DNA of 64,000 nucleotides, from contig MFPR01000030.1 in NCBI GenBank assembly GCA_001784175.1, positions 109,420 through 173,419 of the forward strand, read 5' to 3'. Positions 34,442 to 43,355 of the stretch are shown here, piece after piece (position 1 is the stretch's first letter; each line of letters opens with the position of its first letter). Below the pieces are notes generated by a model. That model was not told the DNA's origin and searched no databases. It saw only the letters and a program-made list of their open reading frames with translations. Made by a program: the position numbers and the translations under genes. This stretch comes from Candidatus Lindowbacteria bacterium RIFCSPLOWO2_12_FULL_62_27 (GTDB lineage: Bacteria; Lindowbacteria; 2-12-FULL-62-27).

Positions 34442-36310
34442 ATGCTTAACCTTCTTGCGTGCGTTGGCCTCCTGATCGCGGCGGCGCTTGCGCGTCCGGC
34501 GTCGGCCGACATTGCGGCGTCGGCGTCCATCTCGGTTGGATCAATCTATCTGGGCGAATCGGCCCACTTTCAGATCACGGTCACCGGCGCCGCGACACAG
34601 CCGGCGGCGCAGTTTCCGGACGTGGACGGCCTGAACGTAACGTTTACGGGCGTCACCCATTCCACCAGCCAGAGCATCTCGATCGTCGGCAATCAAATGA
34701 CGCAGTCCTCCAGCACGACCTTCCACATGAATTACGTCCTTTCTCCCAAACGCGGCGGAACGTTTTCGATCCCGGAAATAGCTGTGACTGCCGATGGGCA
34801 AACGGCCCGCACGCAACCGGTGACGCTCACGGCGATCGAGCCTAATGCGGACGAACGCGCATGGATCGAGGTGGACGTTGCACCGAACCCGGTCACGATC
34901 GGGGAGGAGTTCAAGGTCGTGTTCAAACTGTTTCTTCGAAAACTTGTGTACCAGAACCAGGCGCTGGAAAACGATCCCTACCACCCGCGCAACCCGCCGG
35001 CGCTGGAAATTCCGTGGTTCGAGAGCCTGCCGAATACGGAAACGAAGGAGTTCCGGGCGTTCATCTCCGGGTATGTCGGCAGCCCGGGATTCACGATCAA
35101 CCAGTACGCACGGGACGAATTTTTCTCGCGCCGGCTGATTACCTTCAAACTGCCGCGGCAAAGCGTGGTGAAAAACGGCAAGCCCTATTTTGTGTACAGC
35201 ATCGAAAAAACATTCAAGGCGGTCAAAACGGGGCCGGTCGATGTCGGGGCCTGCACGCTGAAGGGATCGATCCTCGACCAGGTCGTCAGCCCCAACGAAG
35301 CGACGCAGCAAAGCGTCTACCAGGTATCGAAGCCCGTCGCCCTTCGGATCAGCGACCCGCCGGAGTCCAACCGGCCGGCCGAGTGGACCGGCGCGATCGG
35401 GAGGTACGACATCCGCGCGGCGGCGGACCCGACCCGGTTGAATCTCGGCGATCCGGTCACCCTCACCGTCACGCTTCGCGGCGACGGCCTCTGGTCGACG
35501 GTCGACGCGCCGGACCTCACGAGGCAGGAGGAGTTCCGCGCTTTCAAAATACACGACCGCGACGTCCCCGGAGAACAGACGGCCGAGGGCAAAATTTTCC
35601 GGCTGACGGTCCGGCCGGCCCAGCCGGACTTGAAGGCGATCCCGCCCGTCCGATACGCGTTTTATGATCCAGCGCGGAAGTCCTACATCGTGGTCAAAAC
35701 GCAGGCGATCCCGATCGAGATCCGGGCCACCGAGACCGTCCGGCTGGATGAAGTCATCGAAGCGCGGCCCGACGCGCCGCCGGCCGAGATTCGGGAAGTG
35801 ATCGAAGGATTGTACGCGAACCAGACCGATCCCGAAATCGTGCTGTCGACTCAGGACGCGGGATCGGGACTGGGCGCGGGCGCCGCGCTGTTGACGACGC
35901 CGGCGATCTTCCTGCTCGCCGCATCCGTCTCCGCCGCCCGGGCGCGCCGGGATCCCGCGCGGCGCCGGGCGGCCAAGGCCATCGGGCGGCTCGAAAAGGC
36001 TCTCCGCGCGCTGGCGGACGCCGCGGCGCCCGAGCGGTTGCCTTCCGATTTCATGGACGCAGTCGCCGCCTATGTCAAGGACCGCCTGACGCTCGCCGAG
36101 ACGGCGCTCACGCCGGCCGATATCGATCACCACCTGGAGCGGCAAGGCGTGCCGCTGCCATTGAGACTGGAACTCCGGCAGACGCTCGACCATTTCGAAC
36201 GGGCCAAATTTTCAAGCATGGCGATTTCGGTCGACCGAAAGGAGATATGTGAGAGGATGATCGCCCTAGCACGCGAGATCGATCAGCACTTGCGTAATCA
36301 CAAAACATGA
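34442..36310 (+). CDS. batD: BatD-like protein with tandem beta domains
   Basis: 622 aa. Signal peptide (LACVGLLIAAALARPASA), then repeated immunoglobulin-like beta units (SISVGSIYLGESAHFQITVT; TRLNLGDPVTLTVTLRGDG), a transmembrane helix near 480 (ALLTTPAIFLLAASVSA) and a helical cytoplasmic tail similar in layout to the 5.6-kb gene. BatD spans the membrane and scaffolds the VWA proteins. ATGA overlap with the following gene. Confidence 0.87.
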   Translation: MLNLLACVGLLIAAALARPASADIAASASISVGSIYLGESAHFQITVTGAATQPAAQFPDVDGLNVTFTGVTHSTSQSISIVGNQMTQSSSTTFHMNYVLSPKRGGTFSIPEIAVTADGQTARTQPVTLTAIEPNADERAWIEVDVAPNPVTIGEEFKVVFKLFLRKLVYQNQALENDPYHPRNPPALEIPWFESLPNTETKEFRAFISGYVGSPGFTINQYARDEFFSRRLITFKLPRQSVVKNGKPYFVYSIEKTFKAVKTGPVDVGACTLKGSILDQVVSPNEATQQSVYQVSKPVALRISDPPESNRPAEWTGAIGRYDIRAAADPTRLNLGDPVTLTVTLRGDGLWSTVDAPDLTRQEEFRAFKIHDRDVPGEQTAEGKIFRLTVRPAQPDLKAIPPVRYAFYDPARKSYIVVKTQAIPIEIRATETVRLDEVIEARPDAPPAEIREVIEGLYANQTDPEIVLSTQDAGSGLGAGAALLTTPAIFLLAASVSAARARRDPARRRAAKAIGRLEKALRALADAAAPERLPSDFMDAVAAYVKDRLTLAETALTPADIDHHLERQGVPLPLRLELRQTLDHFERAKFSSMAISVDRKEICERMIALAREIDQHLRNHKT

Positions 36311-37122
36311 AGGCCGTTCTTTTCGCCGCATGGGCGCTGACCCTGTGGGCCATCGAGGCGGCGGCGCAAATTCCGCGTCTGGAGGCCGAGAAGATCCTGG
36401 CGGCGGCCGGCAGCGAGATGGAAAAAGCCGCCGGCGTGCGCCGCTACGAGGAGAGCGAGCGGCACCTGCGCGCAGCCATCGAAGAATACCGGAAACTGCT
36501 TCTCGGCGGATACCGCAGCGGCCCTCTGTATTACAACCTCGGCAATTGCCACCTCCGCACGCACGACGTCGGCGAGGCGGTCTACTGGCTCCGCATGGCC
36601 GAGCGCCGGATTCCCAACGACGGGCGGCTCCGGGCCAACCTTCGGTTCGCCCGCAGTCAGGTGCGGACCAAATTCCCGCCGCCGCCCTCCTACGAACTGC
36701 TTCGAACGCTCCTCTTTTTCCATTTCCTCATCCCGCTCGGCGCCCGCTGGTGGACGTTCATCGCGTTCTGGAATCTTTTCTGGATCGTTGTCTGTGTCCG
36801 AGTGATTCGCTCCAAGAGCCCGATGGGAAGATGGCCGATCGCCGCCGTATTTCTGATCGCCGCCGTTTTTGGCCTGTCCTCCGGCTGGGATCTGTACCGG
36901 GAGAAAATCATCCGCGAGGCCGTGATCGTCCGGGACGAGATCGTCCGAAAAGGCGCCGCGTCCACCTACGAGCCGGTCTATGCCGACCCCGTCAGCCCGG
37001 GCGTGGAGGTCGAGGTTTTGCAGAAGCTGGAAAGATACGCCGAAGTCCGCTTCACCAGCGGCGCCACCGGCTGGGTCCCGCTCGCCTCCTTGCGAATTCT
37101 CGACCGCGAACCTCTGGGGTGA
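36307..37122 (+). CDS. batE: BatE-like TPR/SH3 membrane protein
   Basis: 271 aa. Signal peptide, TPR unit (SGPLYYNLGNCHLRTHDVGE), two central membrane helices (ARWWTFIAFWNLFWIVVCV; WPIAAVFLIAAVFGLSSG) and a C-terminal bacterial SH3 domain (VEVLQKLERYAEVRFTSGA, ending GWVPLASLRIL). This is the BatE layout that closes Bat operons. The last 44 bp of the SH3 region are duplicated 355 bp downstream, before bcp. Confidence 0.85.
   Translation: MKAVLFAAWALTLWAIEAAAQIPRLEAEKILAAAGSEMEKAAGVRRYEESERHLRAAIEEYRKLLLGGYRSGPLYYNLGNCHLRTHDVGEAVYWLRMAERRIPNDGRLRANLRFARSQVRTKFPPPPSYELLRTLLFFHFLIPLGARWWTFIAFWNLFWIVVCVRVIRSKSPMGRWPIAAVFLIAAVFGLSSGWDLYREKIIREAVIVRDEIVRKGAASTYEPVYADPVSPGVEVEVLQKLERYAEVRFTSGATGWVPLASLRILDREPLG
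37070..37113 (+). repeat. 44-bp direct repeat, copy 1 (end of batE)
   Basis: This segment encodes the last residues of the BatE SH3 domain. The same 44 bases, with one A-to-G change, recur at 37425-37468. Confidence 0.9.
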
Positions 37123-37479
37123 ATTCTTAAGAGGAAGGCCTCTGGATTCCCGCGGGAATGACGACCAAAAAGGTACGCGGATTCATACCGCTAAAGTCTT
37201 ACCAGAACTCTACTGCTACGATTTGCCGGTTTTTTGTTCGGTTTTATGCCCCCGCCACGTTTACTATATTAGAGGCAATATACGGTTAAGGTGCCGCACA
37301 TAGACTTATAGACTTATTCACAGCGCGATGGCGCGAAACAACGCGAACCGCATAACAACTCCCTGTGAAATTTTTCGCGCTCATTCGCGTTAAATTCGTA
37401 GTAAATGACTTCGTCTTTACTCATGCTGGGTCCCGCTCGCCTCCTTGCGGATTCTCGACCGCGAACCTAGTCTGGGTTC
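37123..37479. other. 357-bp intergenic region, AT-richer
   Basis: No gene is seen. It is more AT-rich than its surroundings. It holds a TTCCCGCGGGAA palindrome (TGGATTCCCGCGGGAA at 37143-37158, also found at 17640-17655) and the second copy of the batE 3' repeat. Short direct repeats (ATAGACTTATAGACTTAT near 37300) are present. It looks like the result of a local duplication followed by drift. Confidence 0.5.
37425..37468 (+). repeat. 44-bp direct repeat, copy 2 (upstream of bcp)
   Basis: Differs from the batE 3' end at one base. It supplies TTGCGG (37445-37450), which with TAGTCT (37468-37473, 17-nt spacer) could act as the bcp promoter; the bcp ATG follows 6 nt later, so that transcript would also be leaderless. 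Confidence 0.8.
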
Positions 37480-37965
37480 ATGAAACTGAAAGCAGGAACC
37501 AAGGCGCCGGATTTTTCGTTGCAGGACCAGTCAGGAAAGAGTCACAGTCTTTCAGGCTACAGGGGCAAATGGGTTCTCCTCTACTTCTATCCGCGCGACC
37601 ATACGCCGGGCTGCACGCGGGAAGCCTGCGAGTTCCGGGATGCGTTTGCCCGGTTCAAGACGCGAAAGGCCATCGTGCTGGGCGTCAGCGCCGATTCGGT
37701 CAAAAGCCACGACAAATTCGCAGCCGAGTTCCGGCTGCCCTTTCCGATCCTGGCCGACGTCGAAAAGGATGTTCTGAAAGCCTATGGCACGTGGGCGAAG
37801 AAAAAATTCATGGGCCGTGAATACATGGGAATCCTCCGCATGTCGTTCCTGATTGATCCGAAGGGAAAAATCGCAAAGATATACGGCAAGGTCAAACCGG
37901 ACGTGCATGCGGAGGAAGTTCTGCAGGATCTGGACGAGGGTTTGTTGCTGAAAAGAGGGGTTTGA
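37480..37965 (+). CDS. bcp: Bcp-type thioredoxin-dependent peroxiredoxin
   Basis: 161 aa. Peroxidatic Cys45 in HTPGCTREACEF with a likely resolving Cys50, then VLGVSADSVKSHDKF and PILADVEKDVLKAYGTW, all typical of the Bcp/PrxQ class that reduces hydroperoxides with thioredoxin. No signal peptide, so cytoplasmic. Start MKLKAGTKAPDFSL is the standard family N terminus. Monocistronic; ends 20 bp before a convergent gene. Confidence 0.95.
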   Translation: MKLKAGTKAPDFSLQDQSGKSHSLSGYRGKWVLLYFYPRDHTPGCTREACEFRDAFARFKTRKAIVLGVSADSVKSHDKFAAEFRLPFPILADVEKDVLKAYGTWAKKKFMGREYMGILRMSFLIDPKGKIAKIYGKVKPDVHAEEVLQDLDEGLLLKRGV

Positions 37966-37985
37966 GAAGGCTCAATATTCAACAC

Positions 37986-38456
37986 TCATTCACCCATCAG
38001 TCCCGCCGCCGCAAGTTTCTCCCTGATTCGGTCCGTGTGCGATCCCTCCCAGTACAGTTTTCCGCATGACGGACACTGCCGGAACTTGTCCAGCGTCCCC
38101 CGCACGTGCTCGGGCAACTCGTCAAACACCGCCGATTTTTCCACCGGTTCCAGCGTGCCGTTGCATGCCGTGCAGCGCGTGAAAAACAGGTCCGGCTGGA
38201 GCGTCAACTGTTTTTCCGCCGCAACCTGTTTCAATTGATCCATCACATCGTCATGGGCGATCAAAACGAAATCGGCCGGCTTGCCGTCCCGCACGAGTTT
38301 CACGTGCCGCGTCAGCAGCGTCCGCCCTGCCGACTGCCTCAGGATCTCGCGGTCGGAAATCGGATTCTTCCACAGCGTGTCATATCCGACGGCCCTGAGC
38401 AGCCTCGCCAGCCGGGCCAGGTGGTCGTCGGCGACAAATTTCGGCCGGTCCGTCAT
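37986..38456 (-). CDS. Mut7-C family PIN-like ribonuclease with zinc ribbon
   Basis: 156 aa. N-terminal PIN-like acidic motifs (KFVADDHLARLARLLRAVGY, SDREIL) of the Mut7-C RNase family, followed by a zinc ribbon made from CTAC (near 113) and CPSC (near 133). Family members are predicted RNases; the substrate is unknown. Codes away from bcp and sits just downstream of the DUF985 gene on the same strand. Confidence 0.82.
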   Translation of the reverse strand: MTDRPKFVADDHLARLARLLRAVGYDTLWKNPISDREILRQSAGRTLLTRHVKLVRDGKPADFVLIAHDDVMDQLKQVAAEKQLTLQPDLFFTRCTACNGTLEPVEKSAVFDELPEHVRGTLDKFRQCPSCGKLYWEGSHTDRIREKLAAAGLMGE

Positions 38457-38474
38457 GACTCTGTGACGGGCAAG

Positions 38475-38975
38475 TCAGGTCAACCGATCGATGACGTGCC
38501 GTAGCGCGGGGAACGTTCGAACCAGATCGGCACGGGAGGCCATTTCGAAATCCTGGAAATCGAATCCCGGAGAAACCGTGCAGCCTGCCAGCGCGAATCC
38601 GGTCGGGACCGCCAGAGACGCCCCCATCCAGCAGCCGGCGGGAACGACCGCCTGCGGTTGCTCTGAACCGTCCCCCGTGCGGCCGAGTTTGATCTCGGAA
38701 TGGGCGCCGGCGGGGTCGATGAGATGGAGCGTCAGGGGATGGCCGTCGTAAAAGTGCCAGAGTTCGTCCGATTGGATTCGATGAAATTTGGAGACTTGCC
38801 GGCCTTCGAGCAAAAAATAAATGGCCGTTGAAAAGACGCGATCCCCCGCAAACCGCGAGGGGAGACATCCGGCGCGGATTTTCTCCGACGAAGCGTAGGT
38901 TTCCCGATAAAATCCTCCTTCCGGATGCGGCGCCAGACCCAGCCGCTCGATCCAGAATTTCGCCTGCTCGTTCAT
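38475..38975 (-). CDS. DUF985 cupin-like protein
   Basis: 166 aa from ATG 38975 (MNEQAKFWIERLGLAPHPEG). Typical DUF985/cupin_5 signatures: PHPEGGFYRETYAS, FSTAIYFLLEG, FHRIQSDELWHFYDGHPL and PAGCWMGAS. Double-stranded beta-helix fold, possibly an epimerase-like or sugar-binding protein; no activity is certain. Its start is 20 bp from the divergent flavin reductase start, so the two share a very compact control region. Confidence 0.88.
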   Translation of the reverse strand: MNEQAKFWIERLGLAPHPEGGFYRETYASSEKIRAGCLPSRFAGDRVFSTAIYFLLEGRQVSKFHRIQSDELWHFYDGHPLTLHLIDPAGAHSEIKLGRTGDGSEQPQAVVPAGCWMGASLAVPTGFALAGCTVSPGFDFQDFEMASRADLVRTFPALRHVIDRLT

Positions 38976-38995
38976 TATGGTACGTTCCTTGTAAC

Positions 38996-39718
38996 ATGGC
39001 TGCGACATTAACGGCGAGGGTCATCTCCAGGGTCGTCAAGACGCCCGATGTGGTTCAAGTCGATTTCGAAATGGTCGACCCGGCCGAAATCCGCTACGAG
39101 TCCGGCCAGTTCATCATTCTTCACACCGTGGAGCAGAACGGAAAGACCGTCAAGCGCTCTTATTCCATCGCCTCCCCGCCCGATCCCCGGCGGTTTTCTC
39201 TCTGTGTGAAGATCGTGGGGCCGGCGTCCCGGTTTATCGCAAACCTCAACCTCCAGGATCAGGTCAAGTTCTCCGGGCCGTGGGGCATGGGCAAGTTCAC
39301 GTTCCCGGAGATGACCGAAAACGAGATCGTTCTCCTGGCTTCCGGCACCGGTCTTTCTCCCGTCATGAGCATTCTGCAAAGCAAACTGCCCCTTCATCCG
39401 GAAAAAAAATTCCGGTTCCTCTGGGGTCTCAAACGGGAGGGGGACATCTATAATCGCCCGGAGCTGGACGGGCTGGCCGCACGCCACCCCTGTTTTTCAT
39501 ATCAAATCGTTCTCTCCGACGCGCCGCCCGAATGGAGGGGCAAACGGGGGATGTTGAGCGAGGTTCTGCCCTCCGAGATTGACTCCCCGGCCGGGAAGGA
39601 ATTCTTCATGGCAGGGAACGGGGCCATGATCGCCGCCGTGGAGACGTATCTGAGAGCGCACGGCGCCCTGCCGGAAAAAATCCACAAGGAAATATTTTTC
39701 TGCCCTCCCCCGGACTGA
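38996..39718 (+). CDS. Ferredoxin-NADP reductase-like flavoprotein
   Basis: 240 aa from ATG 38996. FAD-binding RSYSIASPP, NAD(P)-binding LLASGTGLSPVMSIL and a C-terminal FFMAGNGAMIAA plus KEIFFCPP ending. There is no [2Fe-2S] domain, so it is the compact FNR form that transfers electrons between NAD(P)H and ferredoxin/flavodoxin or another partner. A longer upstream reading would overlap the divergent cupin gene and is rejected. Confidence 0.9.
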   Translation: MAATLTARVISRVVKTPDVVQVDFEMVDPAEIRYESGQFIILHTVEQNGKTVKRSYSIASPPDPRRFSLCVKIVGPASRFIANLNLQDQVKFSGPWGMGKFTFPEMTENEIVLLASGTGLSPVMSILQSKLPLHPEKKFRFLWGLKREGDIYNRPELDGLAARHPCFSYQIVLSDAPPEWRGKRGMLSEVLPSEIDSPAGKEFFMAGNGAMIAAVETYLRAHGALPEKIHKEIFFCPPPD

Positions 39719-39775
39719 GAATGCTCCGCATGGCCTCGCTTGATCGACAGCCTGCGATGTGACATAAGGAGGATC

Positions 39776-40747
39776 ATGAACTATCGAAAGTTCGGCGACA
39801 CGGGTGCGCAGGTTTCCGAAATCGGGTTCGGCTGCTGGGGCATCGGCGGCGGCTGGTGGGGGAAACGAAACGATGGCGAATCCCGCGCGGCGCTGGATAC
39901 CGCCGTCGATCTCGGGTACAATTTTTTCGACACGGCCCTGGTCTACGGCGAAAACGACAACCACAGCGAAAAACTCGTCGGCGAGATGGTCCGCCGTCAC
40001 CGCGGCAAGGAGTTGCTGATCGCCACCAAAATCCCGCCCAAAAACTTCGTGTGGCCTGCGCGGCGCGATGTGCCGCTCGACGAGGCGTTCCCGCCCGCTT
40101 ATATCCGCGAATGCACGGAACTGTCCCTCCGGAACATGGGCATCGACTGCCTGTTTCTCCAGCAGTTCCACGTCTTCGCCGAATGCTGGGTCGAGCAGGA
40201 CGCGTGGGTCGAGGAATTCGAAAAACTTCGCAAGGAAGGAAAGATCCGGCACTGGGGCGTGTCGATCAACAATCACGAGCCGGCTTCCGTCCTCGAGCTC
40301 ACGCGCCGCAAGATGGTCCATAGCCTGCAGGTGATTTACAATATCTTCGATCAGAGCCCTGAAGACGATCTGCTCCCGCTCTGCCTGAAACACGGCGTGG
40401 CCTTCATCGTGCGTGTCCCGTTCGACGAGGGCGGACTGACGGGAACGCTGACGCCGGACACGGAATTCGCCGAGGGCGAGTTTCGCGCTCGGTACTTTCG
40501 CGAAGGACGGCTCAAGGAAACCGTGGACCGCGCGGAAAAAATCCAGAACGACCTTCCGGCCGGCACGGCCGTCTGGCAGGCAGCGCTTCAGTACGTCCTC
40601 GCCGATCCCGCCGTCTCGACCGTCATCCCGGGCATGCGACGCGTCGAGAATGTCCGTAAGAATGCATCGGTCAGCGGCCGCCTTCTGCCGCCGGACACCA
40701 TCCGAAACCTGAAAAAACACCGCTGGGTGAGAGACTTCTACCTGTAA
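39776..40747 (+). CDS. Aldo/keto reductase
   Basis: 323 aa from ATG 39776 with AAGGAGG at the right distance. TIM-barrel AKR signatures: MNYRKFGDTGAQVSEIGFGC, NFFDTALVYGENDNHSEK, ELLIATKIPPKNF, and a C-terminal PAVSTVIPGMRRVENVRKN nucleotide site. NAD(P)H-dependent carbonyl reduction; substrate not predictable. Followed closely by dus. Confidence 0.92.
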   Translation: MNYRKFGDTGAQVSEIGFGCWGIGGGWWGKRNDGESRAALDTAVDLGYNFFDTALVYGENDNHSEKLVGEMVRRHRGKELLIATKIPPKNFVWPARRDVPLDEAFPPAYIRECTELSLRNMGIDCLFLQQFHVFAECWVEQDAWVEEFEKLRKEGKIRHWGVSINNHEPASVLELTRRKMVHSLQVIYNIFDQSPEDDLLPLCLKHGVAFIVRVPFDEGGLTGTLTPDTEFAEGEFRARYFREGRLKETVDRAEKIQNDLPAGTAVWQAALQYVLADPAVSTVIPGMRRVENVRKNASVSGRLLPPDTIRNLKKHRWVRDFYL

Positions 40748-40755
40748 GTTCGTAT

Positions 40756-41736
40756 ATGCTGAAGATCAAATCGCTCTGTCTTCCGTCCGCGGTCATACAG
40801 TCGCCGATGTCCGGGTGGACCGACCTGCCGTTCCGGCGGGTGGCCAGGGAAAAAGGCCTGTCGTTCGCGTTCGTGGAGATGATCCTGGCCGACGCGGTGG
40901 TCGCCGGATCCGAACGGACGCTGGAGATGATGAGGTCATCGCCGGCGGACAGGCCGCTGGGGGTGCAGATGGTCGGATACACGCCCGAATCGTTGAGCCG
41001 GGCGGCGGGCATGATGGAGGCGGCGGGATTCGATTTGATCGACCTGAATTTGGGGTGTCCGGTTAAAAAAGTGACGTGCAAGGGCGGCGGGTCCGCGATA
41101 CTCAAGGAACCGGACAAGGCGCGCGCGATTTTCTCCGGCATGGTTTCCTCCGTTAATAAGGTTCCGATCACGGTCAAAATGCGGCTGGGATACGACGACC
41201 CAAGCGGGCAGGAGGCGCTTCGGATCGCAGGGATCGCCGAGGAGTGCGGCATATCGGCGCTGACGGTTCACGGAAGAACCCGCCGGCAGGGGTACAGCGG
41301 CATGGCGGATTACGAAGCCATCGGCCGGATCAAGAAGGCGGTCCGCATTCCGGTGATCGGCAACGGCGATGTGACCGATGGGCGGAGCGCCCAACGGCTG
41401 ATGGAGGTGAGCGGCTGTGACGGAATCATGATCGGCCGCGGCGGGGTCGGGTATCCCTGGATATACCGGGAAGCCGCCGCCGTGCTGGAAGGCCGTCCCG
41501 CGCCGGCCGCGCCGGGCTTTCAGGAAATAAAATCAACGCTTCTTCGACATCTGGAGCTTCAGCTTTTTCACACACCGGTCCAGGCCCATTTTCTGATGCG
41601 CCGAATCGCGTGCAGCTATTTCAAGCGGATGGCGGGCGCGGGCGAATTCAGAGACCGGATCAACGATGCCGGGAGCATTGAAGAGATTCGCGACATCATC
41701 GAGCTGTTTGAGCCGGCGGTCTGCCGGACGCCATGA
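40756..41736 (+). CDS. dus: tRNA-dihydrouridine synthase
   Basis: 326 aa. FMN-dependent TIM barrel with SPMSGWTDLPFR, VQMVGYTPESL, DLNLGCPVKKVTCKGGGSAI, LTVHGRTRRQGYSG and IGNGDVTDG, all standard for Dus enzymes that reduce uridines in tRNA. Which Dus subtype cannot be decided by eye. Its stop overlaps the maf start (ATGA), so the two are co-translated. Confidence 0.94.
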   Translation: MLKIKSLCLPSAVIQSPMSGWTDLPFRRVAREKGLSFAFVEMILADAVVAGSERTLEMMRSSPADRPLGVQMVGYTPESLSRAAGMMEAAGFDLIDLNLGCPVKKVTCKGGGSAILKEPDKARAIFSGMVSSVNKVPITVKMRLGYDDPSGQEALRIAGIAEECGISALTVHGRTRRQGYSGMADYEAIGRIKKAVRIPVIGNGDVTDGRSAQRLMEVSGCDGIMIGRGGVGYPWIYREAAAVLEGRPAPAAPGFQEIKSTLLRHLELQLFHTPVQAHFLMRRIACSYFKRMAGAGEFRDRINDAGSIEEIRDIIELFEPAVCRTP

Positions 41737-42314
41737 TATTCCTGGCGTCCACGTCGCCCAGAAGAAGACACTTGCTTTGGAAAATGAACATCCCGGTCCG
41801 GGTCGTGCCCACGCGCTATCGCGAGCGACCCGGCCGGCCCGGCCGGCCGGCCGCAACGGCCATGCGGCACGCGCGGGGCAAGGCCGAAGGTGCCGTGGTT
41901 CCGCGCAGAGCCGGACTCGTTCTGGGCGTCGACACGCTGATTTATTTTCGCAAGCGGATTTTCGGGAAACCTCGAAGCCGCGCGCACGCCTTTCGAATGC
42001 TCAAATCCTTTTCCGGCCGGTCCCATGACGTCTATTCGGCGATTGCGCTCGTTGATCTCAAAACACGCCGAACGTCCGTTCGATGGACCAAAACGCGTGT
42101 GACCTTCAATCGTCTCGACGATAAAACCATCGGCCGATACCTTGCGCGAGTCAATCCGCTCGACAAGGCGGGCGGGTATGCCATCCAGCATGGACAAGAA
42201 CTGATCCGGGACATTCGGGGGTCCTACACCAACGTGATGGGATTGCCGGCCGAACTGCTCAAAAGAGAGTTGCGAAAATTTAACGTTACAGTAGCGGGCG
42301 AAAAACGGAGTTGA
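41733..42314 (+). CDS. maf: Maf-like nucleoside triphosphate pyrophosphatase
   Basis: 193 aa. Begins MIFLASTSPRRRHLL, the Maf signature SxSPRR, then GVDTLIYFRKRIFGKP and DKAGGYAIQ. Maf proteins hydrolyse non-canonical or canonical NTPs and so protect nucleic acids; some slow cell division. The basic loop RERPGRPGRPAAT at 45-57 replaces the usual acidic stretch, which is unusual. ATGA overlap with dus. Confidence 0.9.
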   Translation: MIFLASTSPRRRHLLWKMNIPVRVVPTRYRERPGRPGRPAATAMRHARGKAEGAVVPRRAGLVLGVDTLIYFRKRIFGKPRSRAHAFRMLKSFSGRSHDVYSAIALVDLKTRRTSVRWTKTRVTFNRLDDKTIGRYLARVNPLDKAGGYAIQHGQELIRDIRGSYTNVMGLPAELLKRELRKFNVTVAGEKRS

Positions 42315-42315
42315 A

Positions 42316-42657
42316 TCATGCCGCGTTTAAGAGGGCGAGGACCGGCTTGGGATTTCGCCAGAGCATTTCCATGAGCCGCCGGGCGGCGCCATTCGGACGG
42401 CGGCGGGGGTCGTTGGATTCCCAACCCTGAACGGTCCGGACCGATTCGCCCAGCGCGGATGCAAGCTGGGATTGGGTGAATCCGAGTTTCGTTCGCACGC
42501 GTCTGACGTCTTGGGCGATCATTGGCTCGGGCATTCTGAAATCGCCGGGACCCTCAATTATCACTTTGGCCGTCGGATCCCCCTTGATGTATTTTAGAGC
42601 TTCTTTGAGGTTCCGGGTCAGATTGGACCGATGCGCCTTATTTTTGTTGCTGTTCAT
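42316..42657 (-). CDS. HigA-like HTH antitoxin
   Basis: 113 aa from ATG 42657. C-terminal XRE-type helix-turn-helix: VRRVRTKLGFTQSQLASALG then SVRTVQGWES, with a downstream RPNGAARRLMEML. Start overlaps the toxin gene by 20 bp, in the toxin-first order of HigB2A2/RelE-type modules. Binds and neutralises the toxin and represses the promoter. Convergent to maf with one base between stops. Confidence 0.8.
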   Translation of the reverse strand: MNSNKNKAHRSNLTRNLKEALKYIKGDPTAKVIIEGPGDFRMPEPMIAQDVRRVRTKLGFTQSQLASALGESVRTVQGWESNDPRRRPNGAARRLMEMLWRNPKPVLALLNAA

Positions 42658-42982
42658 TTTGCCGTTTAAGCTCCTTTGCAATCTCGCGCATGACTTTTTT
42701 GTCGCCCGCGCTTATATCGTCTTTCTCCTCGTGCGTGTAGGCGTCGAATACGTGGAACGCCGTTTTCGTCACCAGGAAGAGGTAGATGACTCTTGCACCC
42801 TTGCGCGCCCCGATATTGCGCTTCCGGATCGGATAGCGGACTTTTCGAAATCCACCGGTATCCCGGATCACGTCGCCCCTTTGCGGATATAACTCAAGAT
42901 CGAACTTGAACCGGATAAATTCCGGTTCACCCAGCATGTCGATCAGATCATTCTCGGCGGTTCCGTAGAAAATCCAATCCAT
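42638..42982 (-). CDS. RelE/HigB-type toxin
   Basis: 114 aa from ATG 42982 (MDWIFYGTAENDLIDML). Core IRDTGGFRKVRYPIRKRNIG then ARVIYLFLVTKTAFHVFDAY matches the HigB2/Gp49-like toxin family, ribosome-associated mRNA interferases. A longer reading to 43081 crosses a strong promoter and is rejected. Next gene is the antitoxin. Confidence 0.75.
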   Translation of the reverse strand: MDWIFYGTAENDLIDMLGEPEFIRFKFDLELYPQRGDVIRDTGGFRKVRYPIRKRNIGARKGARVIYLFLVTKTAFHVFDAYTHEEKDDISAGDKKVMREIAKELKRQNEQQQK

Positions 42983-42986
42983 GTCA

Positions 42987-43014
42987 ATTATACGCCATTT
43001 GCGTACTGCGTCAA
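42987..43014 (-). promoter_or_regulatory. Leaderless promoter of the higBA-like module
   Basis: On the minus strand TTGACG (43014-43009), 16-nt spacer, TATAAT (42992-42987), then TGAC and the ATG of the toxin. Transcription must begin at or inside the start codon. Confidence 0.7.
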
Positions 43015-43082
43015 GAGGAGATTTCCGATGGAGCGAATGAGATGGATGGGGAGCTGGTTGACGTGCTTTGAGTCCTTTCAAT

Positions 43083-43255
43083 CATAGGGTGTGTGTATCA
43101 TACCCTCGATCATTCCAAAAAATAATTCTTGACATCCACCCGAATGTCACGTGTCAGGTGCCTAGTGTATCCCTGTAGAAAGAATCAAAAAATTGAAACG
43201 CTCCTGATAAATCATCTTACACCACAAATCGTGCGATTCCGCCAATTGTGGTGTA
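43083..43255. other. Intergenic region between the higBA and AbiEi-like genes
   Basis: The gap 43015-43355 contains no gene. It holds TGACAT (43130-43135) and ATGTCA (43144-43149) as an inverted repeat, and an 11-bp perfect inverted repeat TTACACCACAA (43217-43227) and TTGTGGTGTAA (43246-43256) with an 18-nt loop. These are probably binding sites for a regulator, perhaps the AbiEi-like protein encoded next. Confidence 0.45.
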
Positions 43256-43283
43256 ACCACAGGCTGTTTGCCAATCCAAAATA

Positions 43284-43313
43284 TGTCAAGTTTTTAATAT
43301 ATAATACTTGACA
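43284..43313 (+). promoter_or_regulatory. Operator overlapping the AbiEi-like gene promoter
   Basis: TGTCAAG (43284-43290) and CTTGACA (43307-43313) form a perfect 7-bp inverted repeat around TATAAT (43300-43305). A protein bound here would block the -10 box, consistent with autoregulation. The start codon 43 bp downstream has its own GGAGG. Confidence 0.5.
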
Positions 43314-43355
43314 TTCTTCCTAGATTAGACGATCCTATTTGCAGGAGGCGATATC

